From: Cynocephalus volans
Lineage: Eukaryota; Chordata; Mammalia; Dermoptera; Cynocephalidae
Direction of reading: 5' to 3'
NCBI RefSeq assembly: GCF_027409185.1
Contig: NC_084463.1
Span: 47,424,907 to 47,488,906, forward strand
Length of the DNA stretch: 64,000 bases
This document shows positions 43,030 to 54,825 of this stretch, in pieces (the stretch's first letter is position 1; each line of letters opens with the position of its first letter). The notes under the pieces are model-generated. The model was not told where the DNA came from. It saw only the letters and a list, made by a program, of their open reading frames with translations, and made no database searches. The position numbers were made by a program, and so were the translations under genes.

Positions 43030-45565
43030 AATTCCCCCCAAATATGAGCAAACCTAATCCAACAGCAAATTAAAAGCGTTATATAACACAACCAGGTGCA
43101 ATTTACTTTTGGAATGCAAACATCATTCAACATGCTAAAATTGCTTAATGTGATACACTGCACTAACAGAATGAAAGATATAGAACACATAATTACTTCA
43201 ATAATACAATAAAAAAGCATTCAAATATTCAGCATCTATTCATGACACAAAAATCTTCATCCAAATCTCTACAGAAAATCTTACATTATTACAATAAAGG
43301 GTATATATAAAAGTTGTAGAGCTAAGATCAAAATCATTTGGGTGAAACTAAAATTTTTGCTGGTAAGATCCAGTACAAGGCAAGAATACCATTCTTACCA
43401 CATTGATTCAACATAACCCTGAAAGTCCTAGCAGAGCAATTACATGAAATAAACAAAGAGAATCCAAAGCAAAAAGGAAGAAGTAATACTGTCCTGGTTT
43501 GTTGATGAGATGATTATAAATCTAAAACACACTAGTGACTCCACAAAATCACTGCTTTAAATAACAAATTCACTAATGTTGCAGGATACAAAAACAAATG
43601 GTATTTCTAAACATATACATATGTTCAGAAAATATACTTTTTAAAAGTGAAGAAATCAATCTCATATTTTTTAAAAGTATGAAATACTTATGAATAAATT
43701 TAAACTAACTAAAGACTGGTACACAGAAGATTATAAAATATTGATGATAGAAAATGAAAAAGAAGTAGATACATAGAAACACATACAGTGTTCATGAATG
43801 AGGGAACTAATAGTGTTAAAATATTTAAGTTGTCTCTAGGTATCTACAAATTCATAGAAATCACTATCATTCTTTTCCAATATAGAAAAAACAACCCTAA
43901 AATGTATGTCAAGCCAGAAAAGACTCTCAATAGCCAAAGGGATATTAAACAAAGAAGGAAAGGCTAGAAGCATCAAACTTCCTGACTTCAAAATATATTA
44001 CAAACCTATAGTAATCAAAAGAATATGGTACTGACATACAAAGAGGCACATAAACCAACCGACCAGAGAGCCCATAAATAAATCCACACATATATTTTTC
44101 CATAGTATATAATAATTATACACATTTATAATTTATGAATATCGACATATCACCAAAAAAATATGACAGCAGTAGATTAACAGTAGGAGACTTAAATAGT
44201 TCACTTTTAATAATGAAAGAAACACCCACAGAGAAAATTATGAAAGAATCTGCTCACTTGAATAACACTCTAGAACAAAGTATCCTAACAAAAATATCCA
44301 CAAATTTCCACCCAACAGCAAAATCCCCCTTCTTACTAAGAGCATAGGAAACAATTTACAGAATAGTATATATATCAGCTTACAAAATAAGTCTCAAAAA
44401 ACTTGAGAAGTTCAAAATAATCCCAAGTACCTTTCCCGAATAAAATTGAATGAAACTACAAATCTATAACTTTAAGAAAAGAGGTAAATTTACTAGTACA
44501 GAAAAACTAAACAAGACACACTTGAATGACCATTGGGCCAAAAAGAAAATTAAAAAGTAATTTAAAAAATATTTCAGATCAACGAAAATAAAAACACAAG
44601 ATATTAAAGCCTTTATGATGCAAACAAAGCAGTATTATGAGGAAAGTTTATGAACAACCATATTATATATTTAAAAGGATCTCAAATAAGCAATGTCACT
44701 GTACACTTCCAGGAAGCAGAAGAAGAAAAAACAGAGCACAAAAATAGCAGAAGATAGAAAATAATAGGATTAAAACAGAAATTAATAAAGAGTAGAAAAC
44801 AACAAAAATGTCTCCCTCCCCAAAATTAAACAATCAGTAAAGACAAAATCAGCAAACCGTTTAGGATCTTATGCAAAAGAGAGAGAAAATAAAATGAGAA
44901 ACTGAAAAGAGACATAACAATATGACTTCAAAATGATCAAATAACCATAGTAGACAATTTTAAACAAGTATGTGACAACAAATTTGGTAACTTAGAAAAA
45001 ATACTTCTTTTACTGACATACAAGCTGCCAGCACTGAATCTAGAAAAGAGAAAAAAAAAAAAAAAGCCTGAATGGACCAACCACAAATAAAGGGACTTAA
45101 TTCGTGCTACAAAACTTCCCATGAAAAACAGCTCAGGATCAGATAACTTCGTGGGTCAATTCTACCAACACCCAAAGAAGATAACTATCATTATCTTTTA
45201 CTACATTTCCTTCACATGCAATAATTGTACACGTTTCTAGGGCACAGTGTGACATATGGATACCAGTACACAAAATGAAATGATCAAATCAGGATGATTA
45301 GTGTATCAGTCACCTTATGTACCAGTTTTATATGTATGATGGAAACAGTCAAAATTCTTTCTTCTGGCTACTTAAAATAGTTTTGTGATAGCTACAGTCA
45401 CCCAATATCAATTCTTCAATACTTGCAAAAAAACAAAATAGAAGAAAACATACACAGAACACTTCTAAACTCATACTAGGAGGCTAGTATCAGCCTGATA
45501 TTAAAACTAAAAAAAGAAACTTGAAGAAAACAGGAAAATGTCCCTGACATACAGCATTGATGTAT
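43030..45565 (+). repeat. Tandem unit 2 of the L1-derived triplication
   Basis: It repeats unit 1 in the same order and orientation over 2,536 bp: aaattccccccaaatatgag start, ctgacttcaaaatatattac at about 43,981, the gcagaagaag block at 44,718, and ttctagggcacagtgtgaca at 45,235. By eye the copies are about 85-90% alike with small indels. Confidence 0.85.
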
Positions 45566-48125
45566 AAATTCCCCCCAAATATGAGCAAACCAAATTCAAC
45601 AGCACATTAGGGAATATATACCACAATCAGGATGGATTTACTGCTGGAATTCAAGGATCATCCAACATTCAAAAATTGCTTACTGTGATACACCACGTTT
45701 AAAAAATGAAAAATATAGACTACACGATTACCTCAAAATGCTATAAAAAGGCATTTAAAAATCCAGCATCTATCATGATACAAAAATTTTCAACCAAATC
45801 TGTATAGAAAACTTACATTATTACAATAAAGGGTATATAATAAAGCCACAGAGCTAACATCAAAATCCATGGGGAGAAACTAATATATTGGCCTGTAAGA
45901 TCCAGTACAAGGCAAGTATGCCCATTCTTACCTCATCCATTCAACATAGCCCTGAAAGTCCCAGCCAGAGCAATTATATAAGAAATACATAATAAAAAGA
46001 ATCTAAAGCAAAAAGGAAGAAGTAATATTGTCCCTATTTGTTGATGAGATGTTTATAAATGTAGAAAACACTAGTTATATCTAACAAATTTACTATTGTT
46101 GCAGGATACAAAACTAGAGTTGTTTCTAAACACAAATTTAAATTTAAAATGTTTTTTAAAATGAAGAAAACATTCTCATATATTTAAAAACTATGAAATA
46201 CATATGAATAAACTTAAACTAAGTATTAATATATTGGTCTACAGAAGATTATAAAATATTGATGATAGAAACTTAAAACGAAATGGGTAGGTAGAAACAC
46301 ATAGAGTGTTCATGGATGAGTGAACTAATACCATTAAAATATCCAAATTATCTCAACCTATCTACAAATTTAAAGAAATCACTATCATTCTTTTCCAATA
46401 CAGAACAAACAACCACAAAACCTATATGGATCCAGAAAAGACCCAGAATAGTCAAAGGGATATTTTGTAAAGATAGAAAGGCTGGAGGCATCAATCTTCC
46501 TGACTTCAAAATATATCACAAAGCTATAGTAAAGAAAACAACATGGTAGTGACATACAAAGTGGAATATACACCAACAGAACAGAGAACCCATAAATAAA
46601 TCCACACATATATTTTTCCATAATGTATAATTGTACACATTTATAATTTATGAATACTGACGTATCACAAAAAAACCCTGACAGCAGTATTAACAGTAGG
46701 AAACTTAAATAGTTCACTTTAAATATTGAAAGAAACACCCACAGAGAAAATGATTAAAGAACCTGCTCACTTGAATAATGCTCTAGACCAAAGTGTCCTA
46801 GCAAAAATATCCACAAATTTCCACCCAACAGCAAAATCTAACTTCTTTCTAAGAACATAGGAAACATTTTACAGAATAGTATGTGTATCAGCTTATAAAA
46901 TGTCTAAAAAATTTGAGAAGTTCAAAATAATCCCAAGTATCTTTTCCAAACAATGTTACTTGTAATGATCATTTGTAATGATACTACAAATATATAACTT
47001 TAAGTAAATAAGAAAATTTACTAGTACAGAAAAACTAATCAAGACACACTTGAATGACCATTGGGCCAAAGTGAAAATTAAAAAGTAATTAGAAAAATAT
47101 CTCAAATCAAGGAAAATAAAAACACAAGATACTAAAACCTTTGTGCTGCAAACAAAGCAGTATTATGAGGGAATCTTATGAACCATCACCCTCTATATTT
47201 AAAAGGATCTCAAATAAGCAATGTCACTTTACACTTCAAGGAAGCAGAAGAAGAGCAAACTGTGCACACAATTAAAAGAAGACAGAAAATAAGATTAGGA
47301 CAGAATTTAATAAAGGGTAGAAAAACAAGAAAAAATGTTTCCCTCCCAAATAAACAAAACAAAACATCAGAAAAGACAAAGTCAACAAACCCTTTAGTCT
47401 ATTATGCAAAGAAAGAGAAATAAAAATATCAGAAACTGAAAAGAGACATAACAATATGACTTCAAAATGATCAAAAAATCATAGTGGACAATTTTAAACA
47501 AGTATGTGACAACAAATTTGATAACAAAGAAAAAATAAATCCCTTTTTACTGACATACACAACCTACCAGAACTGAATCGAGATAGGAAAAAAAAAAAAA
47601 AAAAAAAAAAGCCTGACTGTACCGACAACAAAAGAAGGGATGGAATTAGTACTGCAAATCTTCCTATGAAAAAACGCTCAGGACCAGATAACTTTGTGGG
47701 TCAATTCTACCTACACCCAAAGAAATATTAATAACTATCATTATCCTTTAATCCTTTTCATTCACATATAATGTGTACACACTTCTAGGGGACAGTGTGA
47801 CATTTGGATACCTGTATAGAAACTGGAATGATCAAGTGAGGATGACTAGTGTATCCATCACCTTAGGTACCAGTTTAATATGTGTGATGGGAACATTCAA
47901 AATTCTTTCTTCTGGCTTTTCACGACTATAAAACACTTTTGTGTTAACTACAGTCACCCAATACCAAGTCTTCTTCAATACTTCCAAAGAAACAAAACAG
48001 AAGAAAAAATACAGAGAATACTTCTAAACTCATTTTAGGAGGCTAGTGTCAGCCTGATATTAAAACCAAAAAAAGAGCCTTGAAGAAAACTATAGAAATA
48101 TGTCCCTGACACACAGCATTGATAC
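45566..48125 (+). repeat. Tandem unit 3 of the L1-derived triplication
   Basis: This is the third copy in the same order: aaattccccccaaatatgag at 45,566, ctgacttcaaaatatatcac at 46,500, the gcagaagaag block at 47,244, and ttctaggggacagtgtgaca at 47,783. Similarity ends at cagcattgata (48,114-48,124). An A-run of 22 bases lies at 47,589-47,610. Confidence 0.85.
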
Positions 48126-48570
48126 TGTAGGATTCCAGGCAACATGAATTAACTTGGAGGACGTTATGTTGAGGAAATGTGCCATGCACAGAAAGGCAAG
48201 TACTGCATGACATCACTCATATGTGAAATGTAGAAAAAGTTGTTCTCATAGAAGTAGAGAGGAAAATAGTGGTCACCAGAGGCTGGGGAGGGTACTGGGG
48301 AGGGGGCGGGGGAGAGATTGGTCAATGAGCACAAAGTTACAGTCCGGCAGGAAAACTAAGTTCCGGTGCTCTAGGGTGACGATAGCTACCAATATCGTAC
48401 TGTACATTTCAAGGTAGCCAGCACGGAGGATCTTGAATGCCACCATCAGAAAGAAATGATAAATGTTTGGATGATGGCTATGCTAACTACCCTGACTGGA
48501 TCATTAAACACTGTATGCATGTACTGAAACAACACATAAAATTTAAATTTGCTTAAAAAATAAGAAAAGG
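48126..48570 (+). mobile_element. L1 3'UTR (plus orientation)
   Basis: Typical old-L1 3' end wording is present: aacttggaggacgttatgtt, tgcatgacatcactcatatg, gaggctggggagg, atgataaatgtttgg. It directly follows tandem unit 3 and so looks like the original 3' end of the L1 that was multiplied. Confidence 0.8.
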
Positions 48571-49107
48571 GGCAAAAGGAGAGCATTCAGGCAGAGGGAG
48601 CAGACTGAACAAGAAGCATCAGAGGTGTAGAGGATCATGACGTGTTGGGGACGAGGGGCCTCCTGACATGCCCTGAAGCATGGGGGTGCCTAGGAAGAGT
48701 GGGGGCAATGAGGCAGGACAGCTAAGTCACGTTCAGAACGTTGTCCATCCTGAATCAGTTAGCGGATCTCTTCTTGCCTCAATTTCTACCTCATGGTACA
48801 GTTCCGAGGAACTTCACATTTCAGAAAGCAGCTAGCCCCCTCCCACCACGGTGAAGTGTAGAAGGGGTGCTCCATCCGAGAGGTCACTGGCAGTTCCAGT
48901 GGTTAGGAAGACTCTGTCTCTTTGGCTTATGACATTTATAAGTGCTTCTCAGTCCTTATCCCCTTCTTGGGACTGGAAGCTTCGAGAGGGATGGAGTTGG
49001 GCATTTCCCCTGCCCCAGGAGGTTTGACCCCGGTAAAATCTCGTTGGTTATTAGGCTCTTAAGAAATCGTTTCCTTTGAAGGCAGCACCTGTTAAGGAGG
49101 ACAGAAT
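48571..49107. other. Unique sequence left of the retrocopy
   Basis: I see no gene or repeat here. Confidence 0.4.
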
Positions 49108-49123
49108 TCAATGGGCGTATTTT
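49108..49123. repeat. Target-site duplication, left copy
   Basis: tcaatgggcgtatttt is identical to 50,856-50,871. The last T bases merge with the retrocopy poly(T), which runs to 49,132. Confidence 0.9.
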
Positions 49124-50855
49124 TTTTTTTTTAAGTAGTTAATCTTAGAGTTTATTTAAAAAATTTTTAAAGTATCTTACACATTTAACCTAATTTTAAT
49201 TTATCCAATCCCACCACATTAACATAGCCCAAACAGAACATTTTGGCATAAAAAACTTACCAGAAATGTTTTATACATTGTTTCACTAGGTTACACCAGA
49301 TATAGTAAAACACTTCTCACAATATTGAGAGATAAAAGTTGTACAGGACATCAAGCTGTTTTTCCTTTCTGCTACAAAACTATCTTTCACATCATGTCAT
49401 AAAGGCATTTTACATCACATTTATAAGTTACCTAAATTCTCCTTTGTACAATGCTGATATAGTTTGTTTCAAAACATTATCAGTGGTTTTGAGCTCTGGA
49501 GCACTGAACTGGACCAGATTCCAGGCCAACTTAAGAAATTTCTCAGCGTTTAAAAATGTCTAATAATGTTTATTACACTCCCTTCAAAAGCTGGCAGGTT
49601 AGATAATATGGCCTCCAAGATCCTTTACAACCTTCAGGGTTCAAGGCTAAAATATCATTAATTGGTTACTTTTTGAGAAATTTGTACCAATAAGCCTCAA
49701 TGTTTTGATACCAAAAAGCTTAACTTGGCTATTTCAGACTTGACTCAATTTTTCCAAATATACTTTTGTGAATTTTATCTAGAAATTAAAGTTTATAAAA
49801 CCCTTACTCATCAATTTCCCCTAGATCTGACAAAGCTAGATTCCAATCTTCATGTAGCAATTCAAAAGTACACCTTGCAGATGAAAAACAAAGTTTGACT
49901 CCCTATATTCCCCTAGAAGATAACTTTTAGAAATGACCTAAGCATTTTACACTTTATGTTATGAATTAAAGTAACATAATAAAGGCCCAACCCAAGTGAG
50001 AAAAAAAGTAATATTGAATTATTTTACAGCCACTCACTCGACTAAAGCCTAATTCTAAGCTGTGGAATACACTGAATATTTAAACATACTCACATAGCTG
50101 AGGAAAAAAAAAAAAACTTAAACCCCAGAAACCAAAAATAACCTACTCCTACTACCCCCAGTTTCTATCATACCCCAGAATATAGAACAGAGAAAGGGGA
50201 GAGAAAGCAACATGCTTTCAAGTGTTATGCTCAACTGAAATTGAAGACCACCCACTGTATACTTCTGAGCTGCTAAAAGTAAACTTCAGTAAAATAATAT
50301 CAAAATAATGGTGCTTTATACAAGCTTGATGACAAAAAAAATCATTTTTTCACTCCTCATCTAAGATTTACAAGGCTGATCAACAGCTGAAATTATTGGT
50401 ATAACGTATTCTAAAGTGATAAAGTCAGACAAAGCATGGTAAAGACTGCTTTATTAGTTGCAGTTAGTAGAAGTCAATAAATACTGATCCACAAAAAGCT
50501 CAGTTATTTATCACATTACTGGTCCATAGAGAGCTGAATGAAGATGAACCAAGTGATTGCTGGGATGACCAAAGTCAAGCCTGCTTCTTGGGAAATGAAG
50601 CCACAGCCAGCTGATATATGGCATATGCTGTTCCACCAACTGTAAGAATCATGGTTGCTCTATACAGGAGGGCATCAGCTACCCCACCCTTTAGATGTAC
50701 TGGAATTCCATTATCCTCCTGAAACAGCTTTTGTTTCTCTGGAACTTTATTTTCAAAATGCCTCCGTGAAGCAGTGCTTAGGGTCCTCTGGGCAATCTGA
50801 CGAAGAGCCGGCAGATTGCGCAGCATCTTTGCTCAGTTACTGCCCACCAACTGCC
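49121..50855 (-). mobile_element. COX7A2 retrocopy (L1-mobilised mRNA copy)
   Basis: This is an intronless cDNA copy: about 29 nt of 5'UTR, the complete coding frame, and about 1.44 kb of 3' sequence. An AATAAA signal (minus strand, 49,156-49,151) lies about 19 nt before the poly(A) tail (plus-strand T-run to 49,132). A 16-bp target-site duplication flanks it. The right-hand duplication ends TTTT followed by AAA, the L1 endonuclease preference for an insertion in this orientation. The long 3'UTR implies use of a distal polyadenylation site of the parent gene. Confidence 0.93.
50575..50826 (-). CDS. COX7A2-like 83-residue frame in the retrocopy
   Basis: The frame encodes a cytochrome c oxidase subunit 7A2-like precursor for complex IV in the mitochondrial inner membrane. 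It begins MLRNLPALRQ, has an Arg/Ser-rich presequence (about residues 1-23), FENKVPEKQKLFQED, the conserved LKGGVADALLYRATMIL, a single membrane helix (about 55-75), and ends SFPKKQA. Length equals the usual 83 residues and there is no stop or frameshift. Changes from the usual sequence, such as NGIPVH where DEIPLY is usual, are few. Whether it is expressed is unknown. A retrocopy normally lacks its own promoter, and I see no clear promoter at its 5' end. It is either a young retropseudogene or a retrogene. Confidence 0.9.
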   Translation of the reverse strand: MLRNLPALRQIAQRTLSTASRRHFENKVPEKQKLFQEDNGIPVHLKGGVADALLYRATMILTVGGTAYAIYQLAVASFPKKQA

Positions 50856-50871
50856 TCAATGGGCGTATTTT
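50856..50871. repeat. Target-site duplication, right copy
   Basis: tcaatgggcgtatttt is identical to 49,108-49,123 and marks the 5' end of the COX7A2 retrocopy. Confidence 0.9.
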
Positions 50872-51135
50872 AAATGCCTACTTTCCCCTCCTGCTGAAGC
50901 TGAAAGCAATCATTTTGTGATCTTCTACGTGAGAGCCTGGTCGTGTTTCTGGAGGTAAAACTCCTTAATTTGTGGAAACTTCCAAGACTGGGCACCCCAG
51001 AGGTTTTGACTCAAACTTAATGAATTCGCCAATTCCAGTTTCGGATTCTGCCACCTGGAGCGCTTCTCACAGAGGTTTGCTTGTGGTTTTCTGATCAAGT
51101 AAGTGATGGTTCTTTGAAAGAGCTTCTTTCTCCAG

Positions 51136-51565
51136 CTTCTGTCTGTCTCTGTCTCTCCCTATTTCTATCTCTCTCTGACTCTGTCTCGCTATCTCTCCGT
51201 GTCTCTGTCCCCATCTACCTCTCCCTGTCTCTGTATTTCCTGCTGTCTCTCTATCTCTTTCTGTCTCTGTCTCTCACTCTCTTGCTCTTTCTCTCCCTGT
51301 CTGTCCCTCTGTCCCTCACTTTCTTCCTGTGTACCCATATCGATCCCTCTCTCTCACTGTCTCAATCTTTCTGTCCCTCTTTCTGTCCCTCCTTGTCTGT
51401 CCCTGTCTCACCCTGTCTCTGTCCCTCTGTCTCAGTTTCTCCCCATCTCTCTCTGTCTCCCTATCTCTGTATCTCTATCTCTGTCTCTGTGACTCTGTGT
51501 CTCAGTCTCTCCCTGTCTCTGTCTCACCCCATCTCTCTGTCTCTGTCTCCCACTGTCCCCCTCAC
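51136..51565. repeat. Long CT-rich (TCTCTG / CTCC) simple-repeat tract
   Basis: About 430 bp consist almost only of tctctg, tctccc and gtccct units, with the minus strand purine-rich. Apparent open frames through it (Ser/Leu/Cys-rich) are products of the low-complexity repeat. Confidence 0.95.
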
Positions 51566-51875
51566 TGGCTGTCATCTGTCTGGTCCTGTCACATTCTCCT
51601 CCTTGACCACAGGCTGACACAAGGAAGAGGAAGGAGGAGGAAGGGACGGGCGTGTGTCTGTGGCACCAGCAGTGTGGACACCACATGATGCGTGTCTTGT
51701 CACCACTGGGATTTGTGTTTTGTTTGCTCTTAAAGATGTAAGTACCTAAGAGCATCTGATAAACCTTCATTATGGATGTGATTTTAATTAAGTCCTTAGG
51801 AGTACTTGATTAAATATGTTCGTAACTGATATATTAATATTTGGAAAAATTAACTTTGTTCAATATTGAATTTTT

Positions 51876-52016
51876 CTTTTTTTTTTTTTTTTCCGTGACC
51901 GGCGCTCAGCCAGGGAGTGCACCGGTCATCCGTATATAGGATCTGAACCCGCGGCGGCGGGAGCGTCGCCGCGCTGCTAGCGCAGCACGCTACCGAGTGC
52001 GCCACGGGCTCAGCCC
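51876..52016 (-). mobile_element. tRNA-derived SINE (CYN-like), minus orientation
   Basis: The reverse complement starts GGGCTGAGCCCGTGGCGCAC, has a B-box-like GGGTTCAGATCC, then CCTATATACGG, ends CCGGTCACG, and is followed by an A tail (plus-strand T-run 51,876-51,892). It has the same family layout as 15,813-15,976 but with a CG-rich middle and a shortened second unit. Imperfect flanking repeats (ttgaatttttc and ttgaatatttt) may be the target-site duplication. Confidence 0.8.
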
Positions 52017-52079
52017 TTGAATATTTTTTAAAAATATTATTCAATAGCTTTATAGGACTAGGAAATAGGATGTTAAACA

Positions 52080-54290
52080 AAATATGAGAGAGAGGAAAAG
52101 AAGGTTAAGGAAATATTCCAAAATGTCAACAGCAGTTAGTGCTGGGTATAAAATTATGGGTGACTTTGGTTTTCCTTCCTCTCTTTTGCTGAGTGTCCTG
52201 CAGGAAGCAGGTGCAGGACCCGGTGGCTACCAGTCGAGTGCCTGGCCCTGCCCTGCCACTGAGTGCATGAGGTCCTGTCTGTGCTTGAACCCACGTGGTT
52301 CCTGCCTTTCCTTTTCAACCCTCCTGTTCAGGCCCCTCCCAGGGCACAGCCACAGCTAAGGGCCCCACTGCTGCCACCGTTGCTGATGCCATGGAGTTCA
52401 GTGGGGCGAAGGGTCTGGTGTGGCATGGAGGGGCACGGGGTACCTACTCCCTTTGGGTGTTACCCTCCACTGGAGGCACCAACACCTTCGAGTTTTCTAG
52501 AGAGATGGCTCTTTCCACTTTATGACACCTGCCTCAACAGATGTGCCAGGACTAGGAGCCACACCCAAGTGGTCCCTGTGCACTGGCAGCCCAGGATCTC
52601 TGGCCTGGGTATTTCTCTGCCCTGTGAGGTGGACATGGCTGTGCCCTTGTCTAGGGACGGGCTGGGGCTGGACTGCTCACCTGTCAGGTTTCTAGAGAGC
52701 CATGCATGGCACAGTGCACAAGTGTTGTGGGTGACGTCGGCCAAATGGCACTATGGGCTGGAGCCATTAGAGCTGGTCCTGGAGGGGATGTCGGGGTGGA
52801 CAGGTGCTTGAGCAGTGGAAGGAGCATGGCAGAGCTGCCTGATGCAGCAGGAGGGTTTCAACAGGGCTTTGGGGTGAACGAGAATGAGACCAGACAATAT
52901 CCGAGGCCTGCAAGGCCCGAGGGCTTTCAAGTCGGGGCATATTTTCCCAGGCATCTGGGAGGCCACCCTGATGGGAACCTGCAGGCCACAAAGTGTGGAG
53001 CCAGGGGCTGTGCCAGGCACCCCTTAGTGTCTGTGTAGTGGAATTGGAACTTCCACTCTCTGGCAAAGTGTCACTGTTGGGCTGGATCGCAGACACCTCT
53101 GCCTCGTCCTGTGCAGGTCCTGAGTCAGGTAAGGGAAAGAAAAACCGAGCAGCTGCTGGCAAAGTGGACATGTTTTATTCTTCAGACACGAGCTCCACCG
53201 ACCTGCAGTTCAGAGCCGCTGCCTTCCATACGAAGTACACAACAGCGGCAATGAGCCAAGGGGTGCCCGGGTTCATGTGCACTAACTCTACTCTTACATC
53301 ACTTGTTTACAAAGGATGTACCTAGTCACACCCAGCCGGATATGAGGTGAGGGGACCTGACAAACCAACTCCACTTTCCTCACTGTCAGCTACCAGGAGC
53401 TCACTTCAGAGCAGTCTTCCATGAGGGACACCTACACATGTGCCACCACTCGGCTTGACAAGGCCCTTGAGGTGATGGGGCCATTGTGGAGGCAGTGCCA
53501 ATGGCTGTGACAGCAGTCTGAAGGGAGTGGGGGCTGTGTGGCCAGCACAGGTGGTCAGAGGGGTCCCCTTATGAAGTCACCTCCCTTGTTACACTTGCCT
53601 CAGGTCTGCCTGAGCTTGTCTGCGAAACGAGACACCAGCCCCACTGAACACTCTGCCACACAAGGCCTGTCCTGTCTGGGCTGGTCAATGCTTTGTTCAG
53701 GAATGTTCCCTTAGGGTCTATGCTCACGGCAGAGTTGTGGACATAGGTGCTTGCTGAGAAGCTAAGTGCTGGCCCAAGGGTGACCACATCGATCTGTCAT
53801 GTGGAAGGTGGGCCAGACCCACACCCACATGCTCCTTCTAGTCGTGGCCACACACCATCTCCCCTTCACCTGCAAGTACTGAGTCTGGGCCACCAACTCT
53901 GCCCAACCAGTCACTTCCTAAGAAGCCTGAATGGCAGCTGGATGCTCCTTTGAACCCCAATGAACTGGGATTAGGGGACAAACTCCTGCCCAGGAGCCAC
54001 ATGCTCAGCCCATCCCTGCACCTCCTCACTGTTACACTGTGACCACGTTTCCCCCTTCATCATACTCTGTGGTTCAATGGGAGGGAGGCTCCTTGGTGGC
54101 CCCCAGCAGGAGTGTGTGACACCTGCAGAGTGATGAAGAATGTGGGAACCCGGGTGGCCAGCCATGAACTAGGCTCATCCCCCAAGTTCAGGAAGGGGCC
54201 GAGGGCAACAGAAGCTGGGGGTCCAGGTGCCCATGTCCAACCTCTGACTGCCCAGTGTTAGGACAAAAAGGCTGAGTGAAGACACACGAG
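52080..54290. other. GC-rich unassigned region
   Basis: This is a sharp change from AT-rich L1 DNA to GC-rich sequence that continues up to the DIDO1-like block. Several overlapping open frames exist on both strands without a recognised family, probably because stops are rare in GC-rich DNA. A short minus-strand frame, 53,276-53,175, with a hydrophobic stretch and an overlapping AATAAA is noted in the findings. Confidence 0.4.
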
Positions 54291-54309
54291 AAAAAACTCT
54301 TTGTAGATA

Positions 54310-54825
54310 TTTATTCTACTTCAACTAACAGAACCTGACAGCCCAATATACAGTGATAAAATACTCTGCAATATAAATACAACTTACAGAAATTTCTATC
54401 AACAAAACCTAAAGAAACTAACTTCATTTTTACTTTTGTATATTTAAATTAGAAGAAAAAAAACCTTCACAACATATTAAATATTGGAAATGACCCCTGC
54501 TTTAAGGTAATTTAACATAGCGACACTTGGTTTATAACACAAACACCCCAAATAGACATGTTCTCCATATTTCCTTAAAAATTTGTGCTATAAAGTGAAA
54601 ATCTGTAGTGATGTGTAATGCAATAGACTCCAAAAGAACATATGAAATTCTCTAATTTTGCATCTGAAAAAGTTCATGAAAATATAAAAATTATCAACAT
54701 GTATTTGTACAGTCAAATAAATTAGCCAGGTTTTCTCTTATTTCACACTTCAGAAGGACTTGAAAAATACAACAGGCATATCCTGTACTTCACAGTGAAA
54801 AGTTTTCTATTTAGTTTGTAGTTTT
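54310..54825 (-). other. 3'UTR-like sequence of the DIDO1 copy with polyadenylation signal
   Basis: AT-rich minus-strand sequence follows the final stop and ends with AATAAA at 54,315-54,310 in the context GTAGAATAAATATC. It looks like a real 3'UTR end. It follows exon 8 after only about 680 coding-like bases, where DIDO1 normally continues for a further long stretch of codons. Confidence 0.55.

Noticed and set aside
51081-51688. Ser/Leu/Cys-rich frames of 97 to 178 codons
   Set aside because: They are translations of the CT simple repeat in several frames at once and are not a gene.
52263-53325. Several 90-180-codon frames in GC-rich DNA on both strands
   Set aside because: They overlap one another, have no recognisable domain, and fit chance in GC-rich sequence.
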